Shown: positions 22,238 through 33,729, counted from the first letter of the stretch. The stretch: DNA of 64,000 nucleotides from Ascarosepion bandense (GCA_037127315.1 JBBBDQ010001270.1:2997001-3061000); one strand, 5' to 3'. Translations and numbers: made by a program. Notes: generated from the sequence alone by a model not told the origin.

Positions 22238-23195
22238 GGTACATATGTTTTGTCGATTATGCAAAGGCGTTTGACAAAATACGCCACAAAGAATTGATGG
22301 AAATGCTCAGCAGCCTCGACATATTTGGGAAAGGTATTAGAGTAATGAAGAACCTCTACTGGCAGCAAACTGCCTGCATACGGACAGAAAACAAAGATGA
22401 AAAGGGGCGTAATCGGAGGCCGCAATTTGTACAACATACGGTACGCAGATGGTACAATGCTGATTGTAGACACGGAAAGAAAACTACAAGACCTCCTACA
22501 AAAGATAGCTAAAGAGAGTAACAAGAAAGGACTACAAATAAGCTTCAAGAAAACCGAATGCATAGTCATCAGCAAAGAGAGCAGCCCAAAATACCAAACA
22601 CAGGTGGGGGATACTAAACTCAAGCGTTTACAAAAATTTAAATACCTGGAAGTGTTCTAACAGAAGACGGAAAGTGCGTCACAGAGATCCGAAGGTGGAT
22701 CAGCATAGCGTTCCAGAAGTTGAGTGAAGTATTAAGACACAGACGACTTTCACCAGAAAAAAAGAAGAGAGTACTAGATTGCTATGCGATGTCAGTTCTT
22801 CAATATGGCAGTGAATGTTGGACAATATCATCAAAGATGAAGGATATACTTGAAGCAACTGCAATGTGGCTCTCCAGAAGGATGGTGCGAATATCATGGA
22901 TCGTGCATGTGAGCAATGATGAGATTATGAAAAAGATGGAAACGAAACGGAAATTAACACTGAGCATCAGAAAGAGACAACTAAAGTTCCTTGGACATGC
23001 TATGAGGAAGGAGGGCTTGGAAAACCTGATACTAACAGGCCAGATGGAGGGAAAAAAGAGACAGGCCAAAGCAGCGGATAACAAATTGGAAGGGTCTGAG
23101 AAGGAGGATGGCAGAACAGGAGAGCCACGAGAAATAGGGATACGTAGAAATCTATGATCGCCAACGTCCTAAAGGGACAAGGCACATAGAAGGAG
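22238..23195 (+). pseudogene. LINE-2 RT and C-terminal fragment, unit 3 of 3
   Basis: Motif A reads FVDYAKAFDKIRHKELMEML. A deletion joins ...DEKG to IGGRNLYNIRYADGTMLIVD, removing the GVRQGC block. The palm box is YADG, so one catalytic aspartate is lost. The C-terminal part (22720-23157) is mostly open. The same order restarts for the third time in 2 kb. Confidence 0.82.
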
Positions 23196-23199
23196 AAGA

Positions 23200-23850
23200 A
23201 CTAGATTGCCGCTAATGTGTCATTATATTACGGTTGAAAAAGCTAGATGTAATCGTTTCTTCTATCGCAAATCTCTCTTCTGAGTCAAAATTTGTCTTCA
23301 AAAGTTTAAATAAAATGTCAATTATTATCTTCAATATTCTTAATTCTTGTTCTTTTATTATTTTATCGCAATAATAATATTTTTTTCTCGTACTTTCTAA
23401 CACTCAGTAAGTTTTGCATCTAATTGGCTTCACTGCCTTGTTTGATGTGAGATGATTAAAAATAACTGATCTGCTGACGCAAACGAAAACATTTTATTAA
23501 ATTGGTTTGCCCAGTTACATAAAGGCTGCGCAGCCAGTGTTCCGTAAACAGTAAATGGCTTTTTTAAAGAAAGTTTTATGCATATCATTCAAAGAGGATT
23601 GGTAACATATATAAAAAAAAAATACTATTCATAAATTCTATCGCGATAGACAGAAATATTTCTTTTAAATTTCTGAAATCTTTACACGACTCAAAGAGTG
23701 TTCGTGTCCTATTTTAAAAGCATTTCATAGATGCTTTATGGGTAATTTTTTTTTCTCGAAATTTTTTCTCGAAGAGAATGTATTCAACAAACTCGAACCG
23801 ACCTCACATTAAAAACTTTCAACTTCTGTTGTAATTCCCTTAAGCATTCT
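23200..23850. other. unassigned AT-rich DNA
   Basis: No domain, terminal repeat or family member recognised. Confidence 0.45.
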
Positions 23851-23869
23851 GATATATATATATATATTT

Positions 23870-23990
23870 TATTCGGACAGTTGTTCCCAACTTTATTGTC
23901 ATATTAACGACGTTTCGGCCGATTGTAGGCTCCGATCAGGTGACTGAAATTTTTAACCGAATCCTTTATGTCGATCACTGGAGTAGATTG
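23870..23990 (+). mobile_element. FB arm fragment
   Basis: ACGACGTTTCGGCCGATTGT and GAACCGAATCCTTTAT match the FB arm; core and second arm absent. Confidence 0.6.
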
Positions 23991-24249
23991 TTTTCGTTCG
24001 ATGAGTGATGCCACTTCCAGATATCTTGGTCATCTTCATTTATCTCATCAAGAAAAGCGCCAGAACGATTAAATTTAAAATAATTATAAAAGGGTTCGTT
24101 TAAAAAATCGCGTGTTTAGGAGAAAAAAAAACTATCAGAACGATTACATTACAATTCACACTTGAGGGTGATCTCGGAGGAGTTCGAAAGTACTTAGGTT
24201 AATAAGAACTATGCACCTTCCTTGATGAATTTCCGCTTAACATAAAGAA

Positions 24250-24350
24250 AATAATTAGAAAAACAGAACGGATTATTGTAAAAATAGACATGATATGTCT
24301 ATATTATTTAATATAACATGCTTGAATGAAGATATGCAGTTTATATATGC
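24250..24350 (+). pseudogene. PLE 5' coding fragment
   Basis: AATAGACATGATATGTCTAT followed by ATTATTTAATATAACATG matches the segment encoding NRQNLSILFNETC at 11805-11850. Decayed. Confidence 0.4.
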
Positions 24351-24384
24351 ATATGTGTTTGTGTGTATGTGCATGTGTTTCAAA

Positions 24385-24972
24385 TAGGAGCGAGAATCGG
24401 AAAGCAGATTTCGAATTCCAGTTGTGTTCGTCTCATTCACTTATGCACAAATACCCTTGGGAAAAAGCATAAATCTCTCTCCTTTCCAGATATTAGTTAA
24501 ATAACAGAACAGATTGGGTTCTATAATCACAGTTTGTAACCAAGGTTGCCCAGTCAGTCATATCACATTTGAGATATGATCGCCCAAGCGTGTATTATGT
24601 TTGGTAATTAACTGATCTGGATAAAAAAAAAAATGGATAACAGGACAGAGTAGGTTCTGTAGCTTTGATTGGCAACCAGTCTCCTATACAAAGAAATGGC
24701 AACCTACTGTACGAAAATATTCGGCCTAGCCAGCCAGGGATCGACAGAGACATGATCGCCCAAGCGTAAATCACGTATGGTACTTAACAGACTGCTCTGG
24801 ATAAACGAATTGAATAGCAGGACAGATTGGATTCTGTAGCTTTGGTTGGCAACCAGTCTCCCACAAAGAGAAAGGGCAACCAAATGTGAGAAAATCTTTG
24901 GCCTAGCCAGTCATGGATCGAAAGAGACATGATCGCCCAAGCGTGAATCACATATGGTACTTAACTGACTGA
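24385..24972 (+). mobile_element. SINE-A variant with 3' body in three tandem copies
   Basis: After a decayed head and first body, the segment from GATCTGGATAAA through GGCAACCAGTCTC to the tail repeats with a period of about 180 bp. The same architecture occurs at 33043-33683, so it is a subfamily rather than a local accident. Confidence 0.8.
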
Positions 24973-25063
24973 TAGATTCACGACAAAGTTTTAAAGAAAT
25001 ATGATAATTGAAAAACTGTTTCATTGAAACTAAATTTGATTACGCGTTTCGCCTTTCTCGTCT

Positions 25064-25368
25064 TTCAATCAGTTAAGTGCCATACGTGATACACGCTTTG
25101 GGCGATCATGTCTCAAAAGAGTGACTGACTGGACAGAAGATTATCTTGCACTAGGTTTCCATTGCTTTCTGTGGTAGACTGGTTGCCGACCAAGGCTATA
25201 GAACCCAATCTCTTCTATTATGTAACCCATAACTGGAAAGAAGAGACGGATTAATACCTTTCCTAAGGGTATTTTCGCCTAAGTGAATGCAAGGAATTCA
25301 ACTAGAATTCGAACTCGGCTCCCTGTGTTCTGGTTCCGAACCAATATCCACTCCACCATAACGCGAAA
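25064..25368 (-). mobile_element. SINE-A copy
   Basis: Full reversed SINE-A from the tail (CAGTTAAGTGCCATACGTGA) to the head (TCCACTCCACCATAACGC). Confidence 0.9.
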
Positions 25369-25404
25369 TGTTTTAATCCTCGGGCACGAATAAAAAACGC
25401 AGTG

Positions 25405-25525
25405 TCAAAAAGATGGTTGTGTGTAAGTTAATGCAAGGGATATCAACTGGAATTCGAACTCGGGTTCCTGACTTGTCTTTTTGAGTCGATATCCTCAGCA
25501 CCACAATGCACATCTTTATGGATGT
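25405..25525 (-). mobile_element. SINE-A head fragment
   Basis: A second reversed tRNA-related head (GGAATTCGAACTCGGGTTCC, CACCACAATGCACATC) directly upstream of the complete copy. The body is missing. Confidence 0.7.
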
Positions 25526-25576
25526 GCGTTTATTTTATCAAAAAGACAACAAAAAAAAAAAAAAGAGAGAGAAAGA

Positions 25577-26325
25577 TTTGTGGGTCTGCTTAAATAAGAA
25601 TTCATTACTATATCGAATCCATTGCTAAATCCGCTGCTATGAAAGTCGGTTCTCTGTGCAGGGCCCGGAGGTTTTTTCCGTCTGAATCTATCCTGCACAT
25701 TTATAAATCTACCATCCGCCCGTGCATTGAATACTGTTGCCATATCTGGACGGGTACCCCTGCTATTCTCTTTGGGCTTCTAGACAAGGTACAGCGGAGG
25801 GTCTGTAATGTGATCAATACCGACTTAGCAGACCGCCTGCAGTCTCTCTCTCACCGGCGCGACGTGGCTTCCCTGTGTCTCTTCTATAAATACTTTCACG
25901 GCTTCTGCTCCGATGATCTTAGATCACTGGTGCCCCCTAGGTTCGAATTTGCACGAGATACTAGATTAGCAACTAGATCCCACCCTTTTACAAGTGAAAC
26001 CGATAAAACGCAACCGCAACTTCTACTCCAATAGTTTATTTTCTCGTACTTCCCGACTGTGGAATTCTCTTCCACATGATTGCTTCCCCGACGGCTACAA
26101 TCTCCAGGAAATTAAATGTAAGGTAATAGACACCTCCTAACAAACTAACTTCCATTCTTTCAAACACTCTTCCCACCCACCCAACTATCTATCACCCCAC
26201 TTCTGACATTTCCTGTATCTAATCACTCTTCCTATTTACCATCCCCTATGTAGCCACAAGTGCAAGAGTGGCAGTGGAATGCCTTGCTTGGGGTGAAATG
26301 ATTTTAAAAAATCATTTTCTTTGAT
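25577..26325 (+). pseudogene. LINE-1 C-terminal fragment with 3' tail
   Basis: The longest frame (25639-26034) reads KVGSLCRARRFFPSESILHI, then RPCIEYCCHIWTGTPA, DKVQRRVCNVINTDLADRLQ, and YKYFHGFCSDDLRSLVPP. A frameshift near 25995 moves the last part out of frame. The 3' UTR ends GGGGTGAAATGATTTTAAAA. 5'-truncated just after the RT domain. Confidence 0.88.
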
Positions 26326-26444
26326 AAAAGGAAAAAGGAAAAAGAAAAACTAGAAAATGAGGGACTTTCAAAAAAGCCGTTAATATTTGTTCTTTATCTT
26401 CATAATTTTTAGTTCATATCGGAACTTATAGTTTTTTAAGCTTT

Positions 26445-26955
26445 TCTATTTGGAATTAAGCCAAAGACGCATTTCAGAAGCTAACCAGAGTACTGAAAGA
26501 CAGGAAAATATCATTAAAATTGCTGGATTACTATGTGATATCTGTCCTTCTGTATGGAAGTGAATGCTGGATGAAGGAGAGGCTTGAGGCAGCAGAAATG
26601 TAGGTTTACAGAAGGATACTGAGGATACCATGAACGGAGCATGTGTGCAACGATGAGGTTTTGGAAAGAATGCAAACGAAAAGAAACTGATACTAAGTAT
26701 CAGGCTAAGAAAAATGAGGTTCCTTGGACACGTAATGAGAAAGGAAGGCTTGGAGAACTTGATACTCACAGGTCGGATAAATGGAAAGAGAGACAGAGGA
26801 AAGTAGCGCAATACGTACTTTTTAGGTTTGTGCAAATTTTTGATGGAGCGGGGCTAAGAAGAGATACCAAGAGAAGAATTATTGAGAACGACAAGAGACA
26901 GAGCCTAGTAGAAAGCCCGTGATCGCCTACGCCCTGAAAGAAGCGACACATGAAG
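26445..26955 (+). pseudogene. LINE-2 C-terminal fragment, decayed
   Basis: It runs from a GCCAAAGACGCATTTCAGAA (AKDAFQK) segment through GTGAATGCTGGA, then CATGTGTGCAACGATGAGG, to TGATCGCCTACGCCCTGAAA. Multiple frameshifts. Confidence 0.8.
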
Positions 26956-27042
26956 ACAAAGTTTGGAATTTAAGGTAAATCTTCATCTCATTTTCAGAAG
27001 GGCAAGAAATCAAAAGATTCACAAATTATGCTCTTACTTTCG

Positions 27043-27140
27043 TTCACACACACCCACACACAAACACAAAGAAACGCAAACAAACACAAACAAGCACAAA
27101 CAAATACACACACACACAAAAACAAACATAAAGACACAGA
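27043..27140. repeat. CA/CAAA-rich low-complexity tract
   Basis: ACACACAC and ACAAACACAAA units on the plus strand. Confidence 0.9.
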
Positions 27141-27144
27141 GAAT

Positions 27145-27680
27145 GCGATAGCTAATTTGTCGCCATTTCATATTTTAATTTCGTGCATGCATGTTGCTTG
27201 TTTTTCATTTTGTCGATTTGTCACTATAGTAGGGTCAGTTGGGTACCACTATGATAAAAAAAAGAGCACTACGCCAGAAATTTGGAAACAGCATTCTGTA
27301 TGCTTGTTATACGAAACAGTTCAGAGTGTTTGGGTGTCAGTCTGAGAAGAGTCGAAAAGAGTCGGATGAGTCTGATGGTGAGTACTAGTGAATCTAGAAC
27401 TCATTTAATTCGTTAAAATCGGTTTTATTATTTTTTTTTTAAATTTTTTATTATAATACATAATAATTATAATGTTCATCTGTTAATAAATAATAATAAT
27501 AATAAATGTTTTAAAAGTAAAGAAGAGGGTGTGAATGACGAGGGCAAATCTTTCAAACATCTGAGAGATTGAAATGTTCATTATTGATATGTTTTAATAA
27601 TCAGTTCAATAAGATTATTTGCGTACTTTTTTTTCACCTACTTTTGCATCTAAGTTGTTTATTTTCTCAGATCTGGCAAA
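27145..27680. other. unassigned AT-rich DNA
   Basis: Includes (AAT)n near 27490-27505. No gene or element recognised. Confidence 0.45.
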
Positions 27681-28494
27681 TTTTTTTTTTTAATCATTTC
27701 ACCCCGAGCAAGGCAGAAATGCCACTGATGAGCGAGAGGCTACAAAACTGTAAAAAATTAATTTGAAAAGAGTAAGGAGTACAAACTAGCTAGAAAGGAG
27801 CAATAGAAAGCTGAGAATGCAGGTGCGATGACAGATTCATAGGTGGAGAGAAAGGGAAGGATATACGAGGGTGGGGAGAGAGCTAGAGTGCAGTGGTTAA
27901 TAGATGAGTATTGACATTACATTTAAATTTCTGAAGGTTGTAGCCGTCAGGAAAGCAAGAATATGGGAGCAATTTCCACAGGCGGCAAGTGCGAGAGAGG
28001 AAGCTGCAGGAGTATAATTGTCGTCTGCATTTGGCTAACCTGACTGTGAATGGGTGGGACCCAGTTGCAAGTCTAGTTGCACAAGTAAACACATGTTGAG
28101 GAGGCACCAGTGACTTAAGTTCGTTGGAGCAGAAGCCATGAAAGTATTTATAGAACAGATAAAGGGAGGCCACATTTCGACGATGGGGAAGTGGTTGCAG
28201 TCGAGTCGCCAGATCAGTACCTATCACATTACAGACTCTCCTTTGGAGCCTGTCGAGAACACTGAGGAGAACGGCAGGGGCGCCTGACCATAAATGGCAG
28301 CGGTACTCCATGCACGGACGGATGGTTGACTTTTATATATGCGGGATGGATTCAGGCGGAAAAAACATCCTGGATCGACATCGTGACACAACCTTCTTAG
28401 CAGAAGATTTAGCTATGGATTCAACATAGTGGTTCCATTTGAGGTCTGAGGAGAGGGTAAGGCCGAGGAGGCGTAGTGTGTTGCTCTCAGGAAG
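27681..28494 (-). pseudogene. LINE-1 C-terminal fragment, head-to-head partner
   Basis: Minus-strand frame 27883-28311 is open: EYRCHLWSGAPAVLLSVLDR, VIGTDLATRLQPL, YKYFHGFCSNELKSLVPPQH, then the NTHLLTTAL C-terminus. The T-run (27681-27692) and 3' UTR are at the left. Upstream coding reaches about 28490. It is a different subfamily from its neighbour at 28503 (PPQHVFT versus PPRCEFA). Confidence 0.88.
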
Positions 28495-28502
28495 TCAATA
28501 AA

Positions 28503-29016
28503 AGTTCAATTCTCCTCGGGCTTCTTGACAAAATACAGCGAAGAATCTGTAATGTGATTGATACCGACTTAGCTGACCGCCAGCAGTCACTCTCTCACCG
28601 GCGTGACGTGGCTTCCCTGTGCCTCTTCTATAAATACTCTCACGGCTTCTGCTCTGACGAACTTAAATCACTGGTGCCCCCTAGATGTGAATTTGCACGA
28701 GATAGTAGATTGGCAACTAAGTCCCACCCTTTTACAGTGAAACCGATAAAATGTAACCGCAATTTCTACTCCAACAGCTTCTTTCCTCGGACTTCCCGCC
28801 TGTGGAATTCCCTTCCGCATGCTTGCTTCCTCGACGGCTATAACCTCCAGGAGTTTAAATGTAAGGTCAATAGACACTTCCTAACACACTAACTCACACC
28901 CATTCTCTCCAACTCTTCCCCTATGTACATCCTAACTCGTCTATCACCCTATATAACTCCCTGCGCTATAGTGGCAGTGAAATGCCTTGCTTGGGGTGAC
29001 ATGATTAAAAAAAAAA
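28503..29016 (+). pseudogene. LINE-1 C-terminal fragment, head-to-head partner
   Basis: The frame 28476-28892 includes LLDKIQRRICNVIDTDLADR and RLWNSLPHACFLDGYNLQEF, with a 3' UTR and poly-A at about 29007-29016. Its 5' truncation point lies within about 10 bp of the 5' end of the oppositely oriented copy. Confidence 0.88.
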
Positions 29017-29151
29017 TCATTTATTTTAATCGACCGACTCTAGAATTTCGTTTTAAACGTTCTTCGGGTTCATGTTAAAAAAATCATTGAAGCCGGTCAA
29101 TTATAATAAATGAGTTAAACTTTCATTTCTGTTTTGAAGATTAGAGCACAC

Positions 29152-29450
29152 GTTCAGTCGGTTAATTACCATACGTGATACACTCTTGGTCTATCATTGA
29201 GACATGACTGATTGGGCAGAAGTTTTTTTTTCTGCAGTAGGTTGCTATCACTTTCTGGAGTATACAGGTTGCTAACCAAGTCTACAGAACCCAATCTGGC
29301 TTGCTATTCAACCCATAGCTGGAGGGATAAGAGAGGGATTCATACTTTTTCCCCAAAGGTATTAGCGTGTAAGTAAATGTAACGAACTCAAATGGAATTT
29401 GAAAGCTTTTCGATTACTCATTACGAGCCGATATCCACTGTACCATAAGG
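29152..29450 (-). mobile_element. SINE-A copy, diverged
   Basis: Tail GGTTAATTACCATACGTGAT, body with TAACCAAGTCTACAGAACCC, and a decayed head near 29440 (GATATCCACTGTACCATAA). Confidence 0.8.
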
Positions 29451-29582
29451 CATATTACACCATAAGTATATCTATTACACCCAATTGCACAAATTCTGGC
29501 CTAAAATGAGGGATTAAGTCTTCGTAATTTCGCATATATTAATGTGTTATTAATAATAATCGCACTGCTAAATATGTTAGTG

Positions 29583-29893
29583 TCAGTCAGTTAAATGTCA
29601 TACGTGATACACGCTCTGGGAGACCATGTCTCGAAAGAGATATGACTGACTGGGGAGAAGATTATCCCGCAGTAATTTGTCATTGCTTTCTGCGTTACAC
29701 TGGTTGCCAGCCAAGGCTATAGAACACAATCTGTCCTATTATTTAACCCATAACTGGAGAAAAGAGACGGATTAATGCCTTTCCAAATGGTATTTGTGCG
29801 TAAGTGAATGCAAGGAATTTAACCGGAATTCGAACTCGGCTACCCGATTTGTCGTTTCGAGTCGATATCCATTGCACGACAACGCACGTCCAT
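29583..29893 (-). mobile_element. SINE-A copy
   Basis: Full length and reversed, head GATATCCATTGCACGACAAC. TATGTTA occurs just outside both ends (29573-29579, 29894-29900), a likely short TSD. Confidence 0.88.
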
Positions 29894-30051
29894 TATGTTA
29901 ATATAAATATTTCAAATAAGATGCATTTGCATTAACTTGCTTGGCAGTTGTTCGTTGCAGCATTGTCAAAAAAAATTATTTTTGCAATTCCATATTGAGT
30001 GACATTAGTGCAACATTGGAAAAGAAGTGAAAATATCTGACGGGGATGTTC

Positions 30052-30800
30052 TTCTTCTTCTATGTGCCCTGTCCCTTCAGGACGTAGGCGATCATGGCTT
30101 TCCACGTTTGCCTATTCCTGGTGGCTCTGAGCACGCTATCTCCTGTTACACCATGCAACCTACCTTCCGTCATCCATATGACTAGGTTCTTCAAATATGT
30201 TATCTGTTGCTTTCCCTTGTCTCTTTTTCCCTCTATCTGGCCTGTTAGTATCAGATTCTCCAAGCCCCCCTTCCTCATTGCTTGTCCCAGGAACTGCAGC
30301 TCTCTCTTCTTGATGCTCAGTATTAATTTCCTTTTTGTTTTCATCATTTCCAAGACCTCATCATTGCTCACATACTCGATCCATGAGATTCACAGCATCC
30401 TTCTGTAGAACCACATTTCAGTTGCTTCAAGGTTTTCCTACATCTTTGATGGTATTGTCCAGCATTCACTGCCATATTGAAGGACGGACAACACATAGCA
30501 ATCCAGTACTATCTTCCTTGTCTCTAACAAAATGGTCCTGTTTCTTAATATCTTACTCAACTTCTGGAATGCTTCCTTCGCCATGCCAATTCGTCTTCGG
30601 ATCTCTGTGTCGCACTTTCCGTCTTCTGTTATAACACTTTCCAGGTATTTACATTTTTGTACCTGCTTGATTCTGGTATCCCCGAGCTGTATTTGGCATT
30701 TTGGACTGCCCTTTTTACTGACGACCATGCATTCGGTTTTCGTGCAGTTTATTTCTAGTCCCTTCTTAAAAAACAAACTGAACTGTTTTGTCAAGGCAAA
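30052..30800 (-). pseudogene. LINE-2 C-terminal fragment
   Basis: Two minus-strand frames, 30438-30794 and 30060-30371, are separated by a small indel and a stop near 30390-30430. The first runs from INCTKTECMVVSKKGSPKCQ to ECWTIPSKM. The second runs from SNDEVLEMMKTKRKL to AYVLKGQGT. The tail is (AAG)n (seen as CTTCTTCTTC at 30050). RT palm missing. Confidence 0.88.
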
Positions 30801-30849
30801 ACAAATAGGTTAGAACATGTCAGAAAAAGGGACTGAAGAAACATTGATA

Positions 30850-31290
30850 AAGTAATATCGCATATGTGGATTATCTAAGCGCAGCTAAGACGAGTCTCAA
30901 GAATGAAAATATGGTTCAACCTAGTGGGGACCGAACTCACATTTCAGTAGTAATTGAAATTTACTAAACCTGACACCACGATGAAGTGCCATGAGATAAT
31001 TTTCTAAGTGTAGCAAAGCTGTTGCACAAGGCCGAAAGTACGGGGCACCCAGTGAGGATCGAATTTACTATTCAGTCGTAATTGGGCACCTCTAGATGGT
31101 GTAATGGTTAGTAAGCTTGTTTCGCTAGAATCATTACAAGTGAGTAGTGAGTTCGATCCTCACTGGGTGCCCCATACTTTCGGCCTTGAGCCACATCTAA
31201 GCAGCGCTTAGAAAATCGCCTATTCAGTCGTAACTGATTCAGTGAGACAGTCTCACTAAACATTACACCACGTCGAGGGCCCAATAAGAT
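30850..31290. mobile_element. cluster of SINE-C (tRNA-like) copies in opposite orientations
   Basis: At 31084-31173 (plus) GGGCACC can pair with GGTGCCC, with an A-box-like TGGTGTAATGGTTAGTA and a B-box-like GAGTTCGATCC. Reversed copies lie at about 30990-31100 (GGGGCACCCAGTGAGGATCG), about 30850-30985 and 31225-31290. A shared 3' body includes CTTTCGGCCTTG and GCGCTTAGA. The 3' parts resemble repeat B. Confidence 0.65.
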
Positions 31291-31776
31291 AGCATCGTAT
31301 ATACTTGTGTATAAATTGACTTTATGTATAGTGCGCTCCCTGATATTTTTTTGCATGAATTTTAAACTCCTCCAGAAAAATATACCTGCGTATAACGCAA
31401 CCCCTCATCGAAAATGCATCATTTTAACCTCTTTCAAAAAAAATTAATCCCTTCAAGAAAATTCCTTGTCTATAGTATGTGTGTGGGGATATGATTCAAG
31501 TCAAGATACCCAAACTCCTCATTTTCTTTTTTTTTTTTTTGTGGGGGCCAGTTTTTTATGTTCACTGGTTCAGTATTTGATTTTTCCCATTCCATTATTT
31601 ATTCTATCCTCTCCCACTCTCTTAGCGAATGTGCTCCTTGATTTCGGCCACTCTTTTTTCTGGGATGAACGGGGCTTACTAACATTGTTTATTATTTTAG
31701 TTTAAAAGAATTGTTGTATTTTTAGTTTGATTTTGGGTTCATCCCCCTCCCATAATTTCATCTTTCAGTAAATATT

Positions 31777-32047
31777 TTAAATTATATATTATATTGTACA
31801 TAAATGCATTTTTATTGTCATGGGTTTTCCCTACTTTTTTTTTAGGTGTTCCTCGTAAGTTTGTGGTATTGTGGTGTGTGAAGGATTGGGAGGTGATGGA
31901 CGGGTTCTTGTAGTGAATGTGTAAATTGTAATGTGTGATTGGGTCGTGGTAGCGTTTAGCTAGGTATAGGATAGTTAAGCGAGTACCACCCTCTACCCCT
32001 GCCCTTTTCGGCCTTGTGCCACAATTTTTGTATTATATACAAGAATA
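31777..32047 (+). mobile_element. repeat B copy 1
   Basis: Homologous to the TSD-bounded element at 38250-38495: GTCATGGGTTTTCC, then CTAGGTATAGGATAGTTAA, CACCCTCTACCCC, TTTTCGGCCTTGTGCCACA. Upstream sequence to about 31690 is also shared with copy 2, so the family is longer than the 38-kb copy. Confidence 0.75.
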
Positions 32048-32059
32048 AGTATTGCCAGT

Positions 32060-32269
32060 CTTGTTTTTGTGGGGTTGCTTTATTTGTTTGAATAATTTGT
32101 TATCATTTTAGTTTGTTTTGGGTTATTCATCTCCTCCCCCTCTCATTTTCATACCATTATACTTTTATACATGTTTTATAAAATTTGTAAATAATTTTCT
32201 ATCTCATGGTTGTTACTCTACTCCATTTTTAGGACCCCCTGCGAATTTGTTGTATTATTCTGTTTGTAG
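32060..32269 (+). mobile_element. repeat B copy 2, left part
   Basis: TCATTTTAGTTTGTTTTGGG and CTATCTCATGGTTGTTACTC match the start of copy 1. The LINE-1 at 32270 separates it from its right part at 32910-33035. Confidence 0.65.
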
Positions 32270-32907
32270 GATTCTATGACGATGAACGAGAAAGGGGGCA
32301 AAAGAAGGCTGGGAATACAGGTGTGATGACAGTTGCAAAGGTGGAGAGAAAGAAAAGGATATACAGGGTGGTTGAGAAATAACTAGAGTTCGGGGGTTAA
32401 GAGATGAGTACTGACATTGCACTTAAATTCCTGGGGGATGTAGCCGTCAGGAAAGCAAGAATATAGAAACGAGTTCCACAGGCGGGAAGTGCAAGAAAAC
32501 AAGCTGCAGGAGTAGAATTGTCGTCTGCATTTGGTTGATCTACTGTGAATGGGTGAGACCCAGATGTCAGTCTGGTTGCACGAGTAAACACCTGTTGCAA
32601 AGGCACCAGTTACTTAAGTTCGTTGGAGCAGAAACCATGAAAGTATTTATAGAACAGACAAAGGGAAGCCACATCACGTCGGTGGAGAAGTAGCTGGAGT
32701 CGAGCCGCCAAGTCGGTACCTATTACATTACTGATTCTCTTTTGGAGCCTGTCAAGAACAATGATATGAACAGCTGGGGCGCTTGACCATATATGGCAAC
32801 AGTACTCCATGCACGGATGAATGGTTGATTTGTATATATGCAGGATGGATTCAGGCGGGAAAAACATTCTGGCCCGACACAGTGACCCAATCTTCCAAGC
32901 AGTAAAA
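32270..32907 (-). pseudogene. LINE-1 C-terminal fragment inside repeat B
   Basis: Minus-strand frames 32610-32867 (FFPPESILHIYKSTIHPCME, VLDRLQKRISNVIGTDLAAR) and 32397-32606 (PLQQVFTRATRLTSGSHPFT) are offset by a frameshift near 32608. The extreme 3' tail is absent. Confidence 0.85.
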
Positions 32908-32909
32908 TG

Positions 32910-33035
32910 AGATATTAAGCATGATTGAGTGGTGAATGTGATTAGCTAGGTATAGGATAGTTACGGAAGACCACCCTCTACCCACCCACTTTTCGGCCGT
33001 GTGCCATATTTTGTATACTTTTATACAAATAAATA
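32910..33035 (+). mobile_element. repeat B copy 2, right part
   Basis: AGCTAGGTATAGGATAGTTA, CCACCCTCTACCC and TTTTCGGCCGTGTGCCATA, the expected continuation of 32060-32269. Confidence 0.7.
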
Positions 33036-33042
33036 ATGTGGG

Positions 33043-33683
33043 GATGCGCGTTGTGGCGCAGCGGATATCAGCTCGGACCGATAAATCAAAGACCAGAGTT
33101 CGAATCCCAACTGAATTCGTTGTATTCACTTACGCGCAAATACCATCGGAAACAGTTTTAATCAGTCGCTTCTTCTTTCAGCTAAGGGTTAAATAGCAGA
33201 ACCGATTAGATTGAATAGCCTTCGTTGGCAACCAGTCTACCACAGAAATTAAAGCAATCTAATGTGAGAAAATCTTTTGCCTAGTCAGTCATGGGTCGAA
33301 AAAGACATGGTTGTCGAAGCATATGTCACATATGGAACTAAACTGGTTGATCTGGATAAAAGTATTGAATAGCGGAACAGATTGGGTTCTATAGCTTTGG
33401 TTGGCAACCAGTCTACCACAAATAGCAACCTACTGTGAGAAAATCTTCTGCTTAGTCAGACATGAATCAAGAGATGATTGTCCAAGCATATATCACATAT
33501 GGAACTGAAAGGGTTGATTTGGATAAAAGGATTGAATAGCAGGACAGATTGGGTTCTATAGCCTTGGTTGGCAACCAGTCTACCACAGAAAATAAAGCAA
33601 TCTACTGTGAGAAAATCTTCTGCCTAGTCAGTAATGTTTCTTTCGCGATCCCATATCATGTATGGTAATCAACTGACTGATAG
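33043..33683 (+). mobile_element. SINE-A variant with 3' body in three tandem copies
   Basis: Intact head (GATGCGCGTTGTGGCGCAGC, B box GAGTTCGAATCCC). Then three copies of the 3' body, the later two starting GATCTGGATAAA (33349) and GATTTGGATAAA (33516), a 167-bp step. The end is CAACTGACTGATAG. Same design as 24385-24972. Confidence 0.85.
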
Positions 33684-33729
33684 TGGGTATAGCAATAATA
33701 TTGTAGTTTTGTCTTTGGGTTGTACCAAA

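Noticed and set aside
27681..29016. Twin-priming 5' inversion of one LINE-1
   Set aside because: Both arms have their own 3' tail and differ at subfamily-specific positions.
30094..30813. Plus-strand frames in the 30-kb region
   Set aside because: Antisense of the LINE-2 fragment at 30052-30800.
31084..31173. Genuine tRNA gene
   Set aside because: Acceptor pairing and B box are good, but the D stem and spacing are poor and related copies are dispersed nearby, so SINE-C is more likely.
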